Positions 23,730-35,900 of a DNA stretch of 64,000 nt are shown here, one piece after another. The stretch's first letter is position 1. Each line of letters starts with the position of its first letter. The notes under the pieces were generated by a model. The model was not told where the DNA came from. It saw nothing but the letters and a program-made list of their open reading frames with translations, and searched no databases. This DNA is from Ephydatia muelleri (Eukaryota; Porifera; Demospongiae; Spongillida; Spongillidae), in contig JABACO010000008.1 of the NCBI GenBank assembly GCA_013339895.1, forward strand, positions 3,613,490 to 3,677,489, written 5' to 3'. The translations under genes were made by a program, and so were the position numbers.

Positions 23730-25735
23730 TAAGAAAGCTTTATTACGCACTCTCTACTAGAGAAAGATTATGTGAGTGCATAGGAATATATAGGCATGTT
23801 GTGGTAAATATACTTTGCACATGCATGTATAGAGTGATGTACAGTCTATGCAAGCACAAAGGACCAAACCAATGGGACACAGAGGATCAATATACAGGGA
23901 CAAAATGTACATACAAAGGACCAATCATATGGGCCTATGGGGACACAATGCATGTACAAAAGAACAATCCTATAGGGACATGAGGTACCTGTGTGTACAA
24001 AGGACCAACCCTACGGGGATCGGATGCACAAATAGAGGACCAATCCTATGAGCACACGATGCACGTACAGTCATCCAATCCTATGGGACGCTGCATGTAG
24101 CTACACATACTTATGTACATGTGAGAGCTCTATGTCAGGTACGAAGAACCATTTATATGGGAAACCCAGCCTGCACAAAGAGGAGTTGCGCTTCGGCAAC
24201 AATGCAGGGAAAAACTAAGAGAGTGGTACAGAAGCTCAGAACATAAACCCACTCAAAAATGCACACAGTTGAATGAAATAGATCCCGTGCATGTGACAAA
24301 GTGTGGTGTAAAAGTGTGTCATCATCATCAGATTGGTTTATTGTGTGCCACATGTACTGTATTCGTGAGTGTTGTGCATAAGTATATGCCATATGATGGT
24401 GTACAGGTTTATATACGCAACAATTCAAGTGTGTGCACAAATGCAGGAGACTGTGAGCCAGCACGGGTGCATGTTCATGTATTATGCGTGAGCTGAAAAT
24501 TGTAAATACAACCGATGTTATTGGGCTATTCCATAAAATAATTGTACACCCCTACTGATGACCAAAAAAGTTGTCCAGAGGGGGTTCAATGGTAATGTCC
24601 TAGGGGGATGTTCTATTGCAGTGAGATGTGCAGAGGGGGGTCCAATGGCAATGATGGCAATGTCCTAGGGGTGTCGCACAGTGAGATGTGTCCGGATGGG
24701 TTTCAAAGGTAATGTTCTAGGGGGTATCCTACATCAGGATGTGTCCAGAGGGGGTTCAATGGTAATGTCCTAAGGGGGTGTCCTACATCGAGATGTGTCC
24801 AGAGGGGGCTCAATGGTAATGTCCTAAGGGGGTATCCTACATCAGGTTGTGTCCAGAGGGGTTCAATGGTAATGTACACGGAAGTGTGTCCAGAGGGGGT
24901 CCAAAATTAATGTCCTGAGGGGGTATGGTGTAGAGGCTTTATGTCCTGGGGGGATACCTTGATATTAGTCATCAGTAGGGGTGTACAATTATATTATGGA
25001 GTGGGCGTGACAAGAATTTTAGCAAGGGCTATACTAATAGCAAGTTGGAAGCTTTATTACACGACTAGAGGATGATGCAAGTGCGTAGCAAATAGCCTTA
25101 CTCACGCCGTGTTGAATACTGCCACCCCGCGACGTGGGAGGCGCAAGAATACTGCAACGATTCATTCAGATCCATCAATATGGTACGATCGTTTTGCGAA
25201 GCGAGAAGCGTTCTTCCTTTAATTCACCGGTATAAACTCGCTGCCTGGGTGAGGTAAAATTGTTGTAGGCAGAGAATGTGGGTGGAACAAAGAAGTTATC
25301 GAAATTTATTGTGGATTGGGAGAATGGAACGCGGGTTGCATACGCTCATCGAGCGGGAAATGTGCATTAACTTTGCACAGCTGTATCTCCGTAACGGATA
25401 ACATAAAAATTAGCGAACTGAAAAAATCAATAGCGACAGGACCGCTCTACATACACACTGAATTTGAAACGAATTGGACGCTCCTACCTGAAGATGTGGC
25501 AGTTTCGAACCCCATGGGTAATCAGGTCTCATAACGTAGGCACGGAGCTTGTGTAAGACACGAAAATATAGATCTACATACAGAAATGGTGTGCTATGAA
25601 GTGTTGAAAATAGAAAGTCAATAGCGTTTACAGTTCGGAAGTTATAGCGATTTAAACGTAAGGCATTTTTATAACAAATTTTATAATTATGCACTAGGTC
25701 CCTTTTCGCGGAAACGATCCCCAATATTACATTCT
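23730..25735 (-). repeat. Right arm of the large inverted repeat
   Basis: Reverse-complement partner of 18180-19740, interrupted by the small TIR element at 24531-24999. The match is strongest at 24120-24500 and 25005-25735. The spans around 23860-24110 contain several short ACAAAGGACCAATC(C/A)TATGGG-like repeats that also appear, inverted, near 19330-19450 and 22555-22605. Confidence 0.8.
24531..24999. mobile_element. Small TIR element filled with about 55-60-bp tandem repeats
   Basis: The ends are inverted: CCATAAAATAATTGTACACC (24531) and the complement of GTGTACAATTATATTATGG (to 24999), extending through CCCTACTGATGAC. The interior is a degenerate array of GTGTCCAGAGGGGGTTCAAT followed by GGTAATGTCCTA units, about seven copies. 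The matching place in the left arm (near 18908) lacks the element, so it inserted after the arms formed. No clear target duplication was seen and no protein is encoded, as in a MITE. Confidence 0.75.
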
Positions 25736-25740
25736 GTATA

Positions 25741-26489
25741 ATAAACTAATGGTTGCTTTACAGCTGCACAGGTTAACTGTTCACTATATATAATATATGC
25801 AAGCAGTGTGGCTATTTTGATGTATATGTACACAGAACATGCACATTAGATATGGATTGCATCTGTTTATAGAGAAGAACATACATTAAATTCAAGTACT
25901 TGGCATGGAAAACCTCGACCCAGGAATGCTTGTAAGATTAGAAAAATGTTTCATCATTTTAAATCTTGCCCAAATAGATGGAAAGCCACATAAATGCACT
26001 TTGAAATCCCAATGAAACCTTCAAAGTATTGAAAAGAGCATCGAGCATTATTATTATTTGGTTAGCTGCAAACAGTAATGGCTGTGCACAAAACTAATTA
26101 GATATCTGAAATTGACTTCATCCATAACGATAGGTGTATCACATCCATTTAATATAGAGCCTATCCAAATAATTCTTAACCATTATCATCGTACACTGAA
26201 ACAGCCAATCTAACTTTGATAAATAACTAACGCATGCTTGCCAGTGCATGTTTTAAGATTATATAGTGTTCTTGAGACTGATAAAATTCTAGGTCCACTG
26301 AAATATTGAAAATATAAATTTCATCACATTGGTAACAAACTTCATACAATACATGAAACAGGACTGAAAATATGGTGTACCTGATGCACATTTATTGTAC
26401 AATATCTTAACAACTAATCGGTAGTATTTCTTGTAAAGGCTATCAAATTGCAAAGTACATGTATTTGAAGCACTTGGACTTTACACCTG
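25741..26489. other. No gene recognised
   Basis: AT-rich sequence between the large inverted repeat and gene A. I looked for the FN3 and transmembrane exons expected downstream of gene A on the minus strand and did not find them. Confidence 0.5.
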
Positions 26490-26566
26490 TTACAAAGTTA
26501 CCAAAGGTAAAATGTTGCACAAGCAGAACTTACACTGTGGTATTGGTATGAATAGTTTAATCATAC

Positions 26567-27240
26567 CTTGAATGAGGAGTATCACTGGACCAATTGACTG
26601 ATGGTTATATAATGCATTCAACAGTGTGCAGACCACAGAAGTGTTGTTATTAGATTTGATGGTTGGAACCGAGAGCCGAGATGTGATATTACGACCATCT
26701 GGTGACACCACTACAGGTAGTACACTTATTCCTTTATTGACCACATGTGGTGTAGTAGCTTCCAATCCATCCACACTCCACACAGCATAGGCTCCATTTC
26801 CAGAACAGGTGAATGTACAGATTCCACTCACATTTTCAAATGCTACATAGACTTGATTATTTGAAGGTGAAAGTGCAGTGCCAATAGCATCTGCATGTGT
26901 AATTTTGAGTCATAGTTTAAAATACATGTATGTTGATGTCCTCTAAACATACACAATTATACCCACATCAACTTGAACAAAAGAATGATGAAGGTGCTCA
27001 ATATTCCATTTCACAACACCAAACCATGAGGTGCATGTGTTATTAATAAAGCAACCTTGAGGGAAAAATTGCATGCAATTGGTACATGCAGAACATTAAC
27101 CTTTTGCATAAGACAATATATTACTTGATTTAGCACAAAGCCATTACAAAATAGAACTTACTAGCTGCCAGGAGCAGCAGAAGTAATGTCACACATAGTG
27201 GGTAGCTCAGAAGAATTGTATTCAGTATTCTGACACACAT
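26567..27240 (-). pseudogene. Receptor gene A: signal-peptide and Ig exons only
   Basis: Two exons of a paralogue of gene B. Exon 1 (27162-27240) starts with ATG and encodes a signal peptide beginning MCVRILNTILLS with a Leu-rich core, ending in phase 1 at GT. Exon 2 (26567-26890) encodes an Ig-like domain (VYVAFENVSGICTFTCSGNG, VWSVDG, SVVCTLL) and ends CTCATTCAAG before a GT donor, again phase 1. No FN3, transmembrane or tail exon follows in the 0.7 kb before the inverted repeat. The gene is therefore truncated, or its other exons lie beyond the repeat; that is why I class it as a probable pseudogene. Both exons are open and close in sequence to gene B. Confidence 0.7.
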
Positions 27241-29191
27241 CAATGGCTGTAAATGACAAGTTATGTGAGTTGAGTGATTGTGAAAGAAATTATTCTCAAA
27301 TGTCCACAGAACGGGAAATGCATTGATATCAGTCAGTCCTGCTCCTATAGTGAGAGCTTCTCAGCATAAATCAAGAGGAAAATCCCTCTTTTGATTACAA
27401 GTGCACATAGATTATAAGTTTTCGTGGTATTACTATTTCAAATCTGCATAATTATGTATACAGGTATCTAAGTAAATAGGTGCATTTAAAATTAAAATGC
27501 ATAAATGCATTGATTATATCATATTGTATTACAGTACTTTATGGTTGTAGGGTGATACTTCAGCATATCTACTGTATACAGTTAAATAGCCAATATGGTT
27601 AAACAAACATGATTAATGGCTTTGACTGTTTTGATTCTAAATAAGAACAATGTTATGGTTTGTGTGGTTGGAGCATGGACATATGGGCGTAGGGTAGGAG
27701 GGCACAATCACTTGTACTGTGACGAGAGACACGTGGACGTACACAAGTGTGCGACTGTAGAAAGGGTAATTGATGATAAAATGTGACTACATGGATCTGT
27801 GCCTCAGGACATATTGCCCCGCTGACCAACGTAAATAATGCATCAGTAAACCATGAAACACCAACTCACGAACTTAAACTGCCGCGCAATTCTAACACTG
27901 TTGCAGGTGTGAAATTGCCCAACACGCTCGTTAGCCAAACATAATATATTAGATGAGCTCCAGTGTTTCTCCAATACTGAACAACAGAATGTAATATTTT
28001 CACAATACGAGGTCGCTCTCGGGGTCGCTGTTATGAATGATCCAAACAGGGTCGCCTAGAGCCCCGCGGGACAAACCTCAATATCTCCCTACCAACTGAT
28101 GGAAGACGCAATTAGACAACCGTGATTGAAATGGCGTGTCGCAGTGATCAAACAAAGGATTCACTAAATGTATAAAACAACTGAGAGAGCATCAAGATGC
28201 ATACAATGAGTGGGCAGGATGGCATACTGATGTGTGCACAACATGTTCACGGTAACAAAACTACATATTGGTTTAATAGGAATACTAGTCCAGCTCATGT
28301 TTAAAATACAGGAATGGAAATGTAGAAGTAAATCATAGCTACGCAGTACTTCTAAAACAGATAAGTGTCTTTGATATATATATCCTTTGATGCAATTTAA
28401 TATTATGTTGGTGGTGATGCGATGTGTGGTGGGATGAAAAATATGGAGGTTCTCAGATACTTTACTGGGTTTGGCACACACTTGATGTAGTATTCTGTTG
28501 ATCACGAAGTTATCAACCTTGAAGTTTATTTATACACACTCTTCTGAAGAAATATCTGTTTGCATATCCACGAAATGTGAACTGCTATCAACAGGAGGTT
28601 TACTGAGACAACAGTGAACTACACGGTCATGCAGTGTTTACAAACGAAGTTTGATATTCTTGTCAAATTTATACATTTTAGATGTGTTTAACTCAGTACA
28701 CAGAAACTGGTTTTGTAGAGGATGTCATGCTGTCGCTTATAGTCAGTTATTTATACATCTAGATCTGGTAATGGACAATCTATATTCATTCATACTTTAC
28801 GTATCTGCACGTTACAAAAATGTTTCATTAAAAAGTCTATTAATCAAATTAAAAGTACACATGCATGTCCAGAAGGCTGTGTGGATACTACATGTATTTA
28901 TTCCATGGCGTTGCTTCTGTAAGTTTATGCATAATGTCACCCTTAGAATGAATTATAACACAATATTAAAGCACTGGCAGCAGTGATGTAACATACAGAA
29001 ATTAACTCGTATAAGTCCTCCTAGGTGCCAATACTACTGCAAATTGACATTGAAATACTGATACCAGTACTAATCGTAGTGAGGGACCAGTACCAGTATT
29101 TGTGCTGGATGTTCATCTAAAAGATGGCAACAAAATGCACACTCAATAATAATGTGGCAGCCAGTCTCCATACACACTAAAGTACTAGTCC
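27241..29191. repeat. Upstream region of gene A, duplicated at 33.4-35.2 kb
   Basis: 27610-28080 is similar to 33360-34340 (GGTTTGTGTGG, TCACTTGTACTGTGACGAG, GTCGCTGTT landmarks) and 28140-28560 to 34840-35230 (GGATGGCATACTGATGTGT, TATCCTTTGATGCAAT). These are the flanks of paralogous genes A and B and show that the duplication unit included 5' regulatory DNA. Open frames here have no recognised domain. Sequence above 28600 leads to the 3' end of gene B. Confidence 0.7.
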
Positions 29192-31643
29192 CTATGCAGG
29201 ACATGCTTCCATCTCCTCCTTTTTAGGAGGAGCCATTTTATTGATCTCATCATAGACATCATTTCTGGTCATTTGGATGTTCACAACTTTGCCTGGTAGT
29301 GAAAGGTTCACATTTATAACATCAAGGCACCATCAATGCACCATCACAGTTACCTTTATGTTTACACTTCACACATGTGAAAGCACAGACCACAGCCCCG
29401 ACAAATGCTGTTCCACCGATTGCTCCAATAACTGAAATGACTAAAGGAATTCTGCACTGACCTGCACACCTGCAAGCAACTGCACAAACAATTAACTTAG
29501 TAATGATTCTTTGGTACTTGAAACTGAGAATGCATCTTGAGGTAATGAAGATGTGAATATAGTCCAGCTTGATGTTTGAGTTGCAGCAGTTGCCATGGTC
29601 ACAGTAAAGGCTGCCATTTTGGTGACACATGTATAAATGTATTTAACACTTTAATTACATTGTACACTTCTATTATGCTTAGTTTGAAGAATAATGTTAT
29701 GCATCTGTACAAATTTCATCCTCTGCCATCCTGGATAGGCACAATTGTGATCACTGTATATTATGGTGGCCAAACACTTGCATGAATGCGTTAGAATTGA
29801 CCTGAAGTGAGTAAAGCAGCAGCTATGTGTGCTTAGCATCTAAATCAAATTAATAAAGAGCTGACATACTGAGCACTTGGAATAACAATTTATAAAGTAT
29901 TTACATTATTAAAAACATAATTACATTGACTTTATCTTTCAATAAAAATTCTGTATCCAAAACTGACCTGACACTGCATTCATTTTGCTCAAAATGTAAG
30001 TTGTTGTATTTCCATTTCCTGCTCCATTGACAGCAAACAGTGTGAACTCAATTGTGTTGTACTCCAAAATGGATGTATTATGGTTCATTAGTAATGAAGG
30101 GTCCCCAAGGTTCAGTGAAGAATTACACTGCATACAAGGTGTGCAGGTTGGAGTAATGATGTTTCTTTTAATACCAGTGACATTATTGATCAGTACGTGA
30201 TAAAATATTGAAGGAGGAGGAAAGATGTCATATGATGATGGTGCAGTCCAGTAAAGCAGTAAAGTGTCGTTTGAAGAATTGACAAATATTTGAAGTTGCA
30301 GTGGTGGTCCAAGTACACCTATATAGAAAGTGGAGCAATGCAAAGGTGCTCTTTTATTAATGCAAATACTGAAGCAACTTGGTGGCTGAAGTTGAGAGTT
30401 TACAAGGCTAAGAATCGATATTAATTTCAAAATTTAAAAGTAGTCATGAATCAATAGAGTTTCACACCAGTTTATATTATACACATGTCTCATTCGTTGT
30501 GTTGCTACGGCTATATTAAGTAGGATCCAGTCCTCGTAACTTTTTCCTGTGTTTATTCTTGGTGTAATTTTGTAATAATAAAAATATTATATATCCTCTC
30601 CTCCTTCCCAGCATGCCTTGTCCAGGAAATTAGACAGTCATCTTTTTCACTCAATTATGATGGCCTCTTCTCCTGCTAACAAGGCACGTCTTCTTTCTTC
30701 TTCCGCTGCTCATGCTAGCTCTTGGTTGTCAGTTGTTCCTTCTGTTGGCCTTGGATTGCATCTTGACTCTTCTGAATTCCATACAGCAGTGATATGGTGG
30801 CTTGGCATGAACTTTACTGCTAGATCCTCTTGCCCTTTCTGTCCAGACATTGCTTTGGACCCACTTGGCCATCATGCGGTTTCGTGCAGACATGGGGGTG
30901 ATGTGGTCATTAGACACAACCGCCTGCGAAACATCATTGCTGACTTTTGCCGTCGTGCCCACCTATCTGTACGAATTGAAGTTGGTAGAGGGCTCTTGGG
31001 AACTCACAATTATACACGACCTGCTGATGTGCTGGTTGATGGATGGGATAGGGCTAAGCCAGCTGCTTTTGACGTCACTGTTACCTCTCCTCTTACCCCG
31101 GTCACCCTGAATGAGGCCAGTATCAATGAAGGAGCAGCAGCCTTGGCTGCTGAGACAAGGAAGCATGCAGCTAATGATGCTAGGTGCCAAGCACTTGGAT
31201 GGTCATGCATTCCTCTTGCAGTGGAAACATTTGGCAATTGGGGAAGAGAGGCACAAGGCGTTTTTTCTCGCTTGGCCACTTTGCTGGCCCTGCATCAGGG
31301 TCGATCGAAGTCTACTGTTGTCAGAGACATTTATGGTCACCTCAGCATCTCTCTGGTTAGGTCAGTGGCTAGGTCCATTATGGGGCGAGAGATAGTTCAT
31401 TGACTCTTTTGTAGGTAGGCTAGGTGTTTAACTTTTTTCTTTGTGATCAGTGTATGTTCATGTATTCTATAATTATAATATATATTTAATATAATTATAC
31501 ATTAACAAGGAAATACATACATACATACCCTGACACACTGAGACACACTAGCTATGAAAGTTACGATGAGGAAATATCCCCCTCCTGAAGGGAACATCCA
31601 CATCGTAAGAGGAGGGCTCGGGCATTGGCTTGCACAAGAGTCA

Positions 31644-31679
<36 letters not shown>

Positions 31680-32503
31680 CACCAAGTTGTAAATTCTATT
31701 TTCAACCTATAATTATCATTGGATGTCACAATGAAATCCCTTTCTGATAAATGACAGGTAAATAACATTTAACATCACTTCTCTAAAAGAATGTCTCTTG
31801 AACTCTAAGAACGTACACTGTGATATTGGTATGAATTACTTTAATTTTACCTTGAATGAGGAGTATCACTGGACCAGCTGACTGAGGGTTTCTATATGAT
31901 ACATCCAACAGTGTGCAGACCACAGAAGTGTTGTTATTAGATTTGATGGTTGAAACCGAGAGCCGAGTTGTGACATTACGACCATCTGGTGACACCACTA
32001 AGGGTAGTACACTTATTCCTTTATTGAGCACATGTGGTGCAGTAGCATCATATCCATCCACACTCCACACAACACGGGCTCCATTTCCAGAACAGGTGAA
32101 TGTACAGATTCCACTCACATTCTCAAAGGCTACATACACTTGATCTTTTGAAGATGTAAGTGCAATGCCAAAAGCATCTGCATGAGTGCAAACTACATAT
32201 TGATATCCTAAATAAACATGCCCAGTTAAAACAACAGTTAATATGAACCAAAGAATGATGAATGTGTGAACAATATTGATTTTCATGATGCCAATTAAAC
32301 CACATCCCAATGAGGATATGCCCCTTATTAGTAAAGCAGCCTTGGGAAAACAGTGCATGTTTGTGGTGCATGCAGTACATCAATCTTTCCATTGTACAAT
32401 ACTTGGATACTAGTCATTTAAAAATGATCTTACTAGCTGCCAGGAGCTGCAGAAATAATGTACCACACAGTGGGCAGCTGAGAAGAATTGTTCTGACACA
32501 CAT
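29192..32503 (-). CDS. Receptor gene B: signal peptide, Ig, FN3, TM, short tail; 318 aa, five exons
   Basis: Exons: 32434-32503, 31851-32177, 29968-30318, 29354-29461, 29192-29292. Every intron is GT..AG and phase 1, and the total is exactly 319 codons with stop. Residues 1-24 are a signal peptide (MCVRTILLS...). About 25-132 is an Ig-like domain (VYVAFENVSGICTFTC, VVWSVDG, SVVCTLL). About 133-249 is an FN3 domain (LGPPLQLQIFVNSSNDTLLL, YWTAPSS, EFTLFAVNGAG). About 250-285 spans the membrane (PLVISVIGAIGGTAFVGAVV). The basic tail (CKHK, then VVNIQMTRNDVYDEINKM) has a YxxI motif like half an ITAM. It is probably a type I cell-surface receptor. All-phase-1 borders fit exon shuffling. Paralogues A and C lie nearby. 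Ligand and function are unknown. Confidence 0.85.
30618..31403 (+). pseudogene. 3' end of an REL-endonuclease non-LTR retrotransposon, in intron 2 of gene B
   Basis: A 261-residue open frame that is the C-terminal part of a polymerase-type protein. It has a CCHC knuckle (CPFCPDIALDPLGHHAVSC, then RHGGD) followed by a restriction-enzyme-like endonuclease core (RPADVLVDGW, KPAAFDVTVTSPL, spaced acidic residues) and LGWSCIPLAVETFGNWGREA. This order is that of R2/NeSL-type elements, which nick DNA to prime reverse transcription. No reverse transcriptase lies upstream, so the copy is 5'-truncated, as is usual for such retroelements. It lies antisense in the gene B intron between the Ig and FN3 exons and does not disturb the exon frame. 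Confidence 0.8.
31504..31680. repeat. (TAA)n-type microsatellite and flank in gene B intron
   Basis: At 31645-31678 there are about 11 ATA/AAT triplets, part of the intron between the non-LTR scrap and the Ig exon. Confidence 0.85.
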
Positions 32504-32730
32504 CAATGACTGCAAAAGACAATGAGTGATTGATGCATGAAATATTCACAGAACAGAAAAGTGTTCATATCCTCTTTCAGTCAGGGTTTCTAGCCAAACT
32601 CCAGATGAAAACCCCTTTGTAATAATGATTACAAGTATGCATCAATTACCTAAAACATAAATTCTCAAGATATATTGTCATTATCAATCTGTAGTGCCTC
32701 TAAAAGTAATACACATAAATAATAATATTG

Positions 32731-33304
32731 TGGAACGTTATATGAGATTTTGACCCTTATGGGATTTAATGTTTATAACATAAAATTCAAATTGCTATAA
32801 CTTACGGACGGTTAACGCCCCTATTTTCAACACTACGTACTACACCATTCCTCTATTTTAAGCATATTTTTGTGCTTCGCACAATCATAGTGCCGATGTT
32901 TTGAGGTCTGATAACCCATCAGGTTTAAAACCTCTTCATCTTTAGGTAGAAGCGTTCAAATTACTTCAAATTCGGTGTGTACGTAGAGAGGTCCTTTCGC
33001 TATTGATTTGTTCTGTTCGTTAATTCATTTATCCGTTAGGAGATACAGCGAAGTTAATGTACTATTTCCCGGTCGTTTTGCGCCAATAATTTGGCAAACC
33101 GCGTCCAATTCAATGTATATCGGACCTCGTAACTTCGGCACTTTGATTGTGCAAGACACCAAAATACGTTTTCACATAGTGGAGTTGGGTAGGACGAGGT
33201 GTTGAAAATAGAATAGGAAGTCGATAGCGTTAACCGACCATAAGTTTGTGTTGTATGTTATAAACATCAATCCACAAGGGTCGAAATCTCGTAGAACGTT
33301 CCAT
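32731..33304. mobile_element. Foldback copy of the dispersed repeat
   Basis: The ends are inverted: GGAACGTTATATGAGATTTT at 32731 and the complement of CGAAATCTCGTAGAACGTTCC ending at 33304. Symmetry continues inward through GTTTATAACATA, TAACTTACGG/CGACCATAAG and CACAATCATAGTGCCGA, so each half is an inverted copy of the other. Its inner sequence matches the family at 13.8, 18.2 and 25.4 kb. It has no coding capacity and lies upstream of gene B. Confidence 0.8.
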
Positions 33305-33359
33305 ACATTATGCAGTGTTACAGTATAATCATAAATATCCCATTATGGTTATTTGATTA

Positions 33360-35250
33360 TAAAGTCATTGATTCTGATAATGATACTGGTTTGTGTGGCT
33401 GGGACATGGGCACATGGTCATAGGGTTGGAGAGTCACAGCCAACAAAAATGTCAGCAGTGAGTGTGGTGAATCTGGTAACATACACACAGCTATCTGAAT
33501 GCATTGACCAATGAGGCATGCCTTGTACAGTATGAACAATGGCATTGCTATGGAGATGCAAGTACACTGTATGAATGCAAGGGGAAAAAAAGAAATGTGA
33601 TAACAGAAAGTAGGCCATGAATATGTAAAGCACTGATATACAGTATAATGTATCATTAAAGTTCATTCAAACTGAATCATGCAATGTGCACGTGCATTTC
33701 ATAGATACAAACATGTAGAAACGTTAAACAAGGGTTGTTGTGTTCAATTTTATTGGAGTCTTAGCCCGTGCGAAAAGACCTATAGCTAGCTACATGTAGT
33801 TAGCTGTGTGCTATTGCACATTACGATATCATGGATTCGCTGTTCCTGCGAGGAAGCGCTAAATTTAAACGCAGCGAATCAATCACTTGTACTGTGACGA
33901 GTGACACGTGGACATGCAAGGTCAATTCAACATTCAGGTGCATGGCTGCGTCTCATGCAGGCCCAATATACCCACTGACCAACATAACTGATGCATAAAC
34001 CTCCATTCCCGAAAGCCATGCATGTACGCTCGATCAGAGATATCTCTATAGCTCGACTGTATGGAACACAAACTCACGAACTTATAATTAAACTGTAGAA
34101 TTGCCCAACACAATTGTGCATTAGCCAAACATATATTAGATAAGCCTATGGTTTTATTTAAACCGTAGCATTTCTGAAATACTGAGAAACTGAATGTACT
34201 GAGTACGGCTAATCCAAAGTAATATATATTTTCTCAATAAGGGGTCGCTGTTTTTGTTATTACGAACACTCCAAACAGAGCCACCTGGAGCCAGTCCGGA
34301 TCCCAGGGCAAACCTACATCAGATTAGGGAGCGAGGCTTAAACGTACCTTCATCCCTTCCAAGTCACAGAAGACAATTACGATGGAGCGCAGCGGTGCCG
34401 TATATAAGATTGGGGTGAGAGGGCTCTAAAAGCGAGGGTAATTAAATTCATGAGATACAGTGGATACAGGGCTTTTGTTGATAGTATTCCTCCTGTCCTG
34501 CTAGCGGATGGGGAGTGTGAACTTCAAGACCTAAATGCATGTATCAAAAACTCACAGGCTTTTAATTTTAATTCCATAAGCTCGCCCCTCGGGGTCTTAG
34601 GCAGGGCCCCAGAATTAAAAATCTGCGACTTTTTGCATTAAATCTTCTACAAAATCAGTAGCGTAGGGAGGGGGGGGGGGGGGGGGGGGGGGGGGCTATG
34701 CTATGCCCTCTGGCTACAAAGTTTGCCCGACTTTGCCAGCTAGCAATCAGTTGTAGGTTAGATAATTTCTCTGGACAGTTAGCCATTTGTAGTGATGAAT
34801 ACCTAAATGCATGTATCAAATATAAATGAGGGAACATCAAGTGCTGTATGGGCGGGATGGCATACTGATGTGTACACATCACGTTCATGGTTAAAAAAAA
34901 ACGACATAATTATTTGTTTTATGTGATTACGTTATAACTGTACTTATTCAATAATACAATTCATGTTTATAATAAGGCATGGAGATATAGAAGTAAACCA
35001 TAGCTTCTGCAAAGTCCTTTACAAAGATATATCCTTTGATGCAATGTTATTTAAATATAGTTTCATGCATCATGTTAGTTTTATCAGACAGTGGTGATGG
35101 AATGAGTGGTGGGATGGAAAATGGCAAGGCTCTCAGATATTATACTGTGTTTGTCAGCCACTTGCACACACCTGATGTAATTTAGAAATACATGGTTGAT
35201 GTTTATGATCAGTCTTGAAGTTCACTCTTTTGAAGAAATGTCTGTTTACA
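33360..35250. repeat. Upstream region of gene B, duplicate of the gene A upstream region
   Basis: See 27241-29191 for the matching landmarks. Extra sequence in this copy includes an insertion around 33480-33880 and 34440-34640. No open frame with domain character was found. Confidence 0.7.
34670..34695. repeat. Homopolymer of 26 G
   Basis: An uninterrupted run of G after GTAGGGA. Long G runs are prone to slippage and sequencing error, so the exact length is doubtful. Confidence 0.9.
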
Positions 35251-35483
35251 TTTCACAAAATGTGCTGTGTTTACAATACAATTGTGAACAACAATATGTT
35301 ATGCATGCTCTCTTGTGCTATTTCAGTCCCAACTATTAGCTATTCTGTCCATTGCATCCTGAGGGTAATTGGTCTTTTTCACTCTGAGATCTTCATGCTG
35401 TTGCATGGCACATCACAGATTGACTGATTATTGATTTTCTTTTATCCATTAGCTGAGATATATCTGCATAATGTATTGGGATT

Positions 35484-35900
35484 ATGGTATATAGTGGATC
35501 GTGGACATGGATCATGGGAAGATTAATTATGTGCAAAGCTGCACATGCAATAAATATCAAGCTAATGAACATGAAATTTAGGGCCAGTCTACCACTATAT
35601 ATTGTGTTTCAAGTTTCAAAGCAGGTGCTCATGATGAATGGAAACAAAATTCCTTCAATTACCAGGAAAGTGTTTACTGATAATAACATCAAATTCAAAA
35701 GTATATCCACATGTGGTTCTTCTTTCCACCCAAGCAGTGTTGCCAAGAGCAATGTCCTGGGTGAATTATACAGATACCTCAGAACCAACATGGATGAAGC
35801 AAACTCCAGTGATAAGATTCGGAAGCTCCAAACTTCACTCCTAACAGGAGATTACAAAGTAATAACAATCAAACCAATAATTGGATGCATCATAGTATAG
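35484..35900 (+). pseudogene. Probable retroelement remnant (RT C-terminal-like)
   Basis: A 138-residue open frame. Its second half reads NIKFKSISTCGSSFHPSSVA, KSNVLGELYRYLRTNMDE, RKLQTSLLTGDYKVITIKP. The pattern HPxxVxKSxxxGELxRYLR..RxLxxxLLxxGYK is typical of the segment after the reverse-transcriptase palm in Penelope-like and related retroelements, from memory. Nothing catalytic is present and the first half of the frame looks unrelated. Sequence from 35900 to 36380 carries no gene I can recognise. Confidence 0.4.

Noticed and set aside
28651-28986. 111-residue plus-strand frame beside gene B
   Set aside because: AT-rich composition without domain or conservation signal; probably chance.
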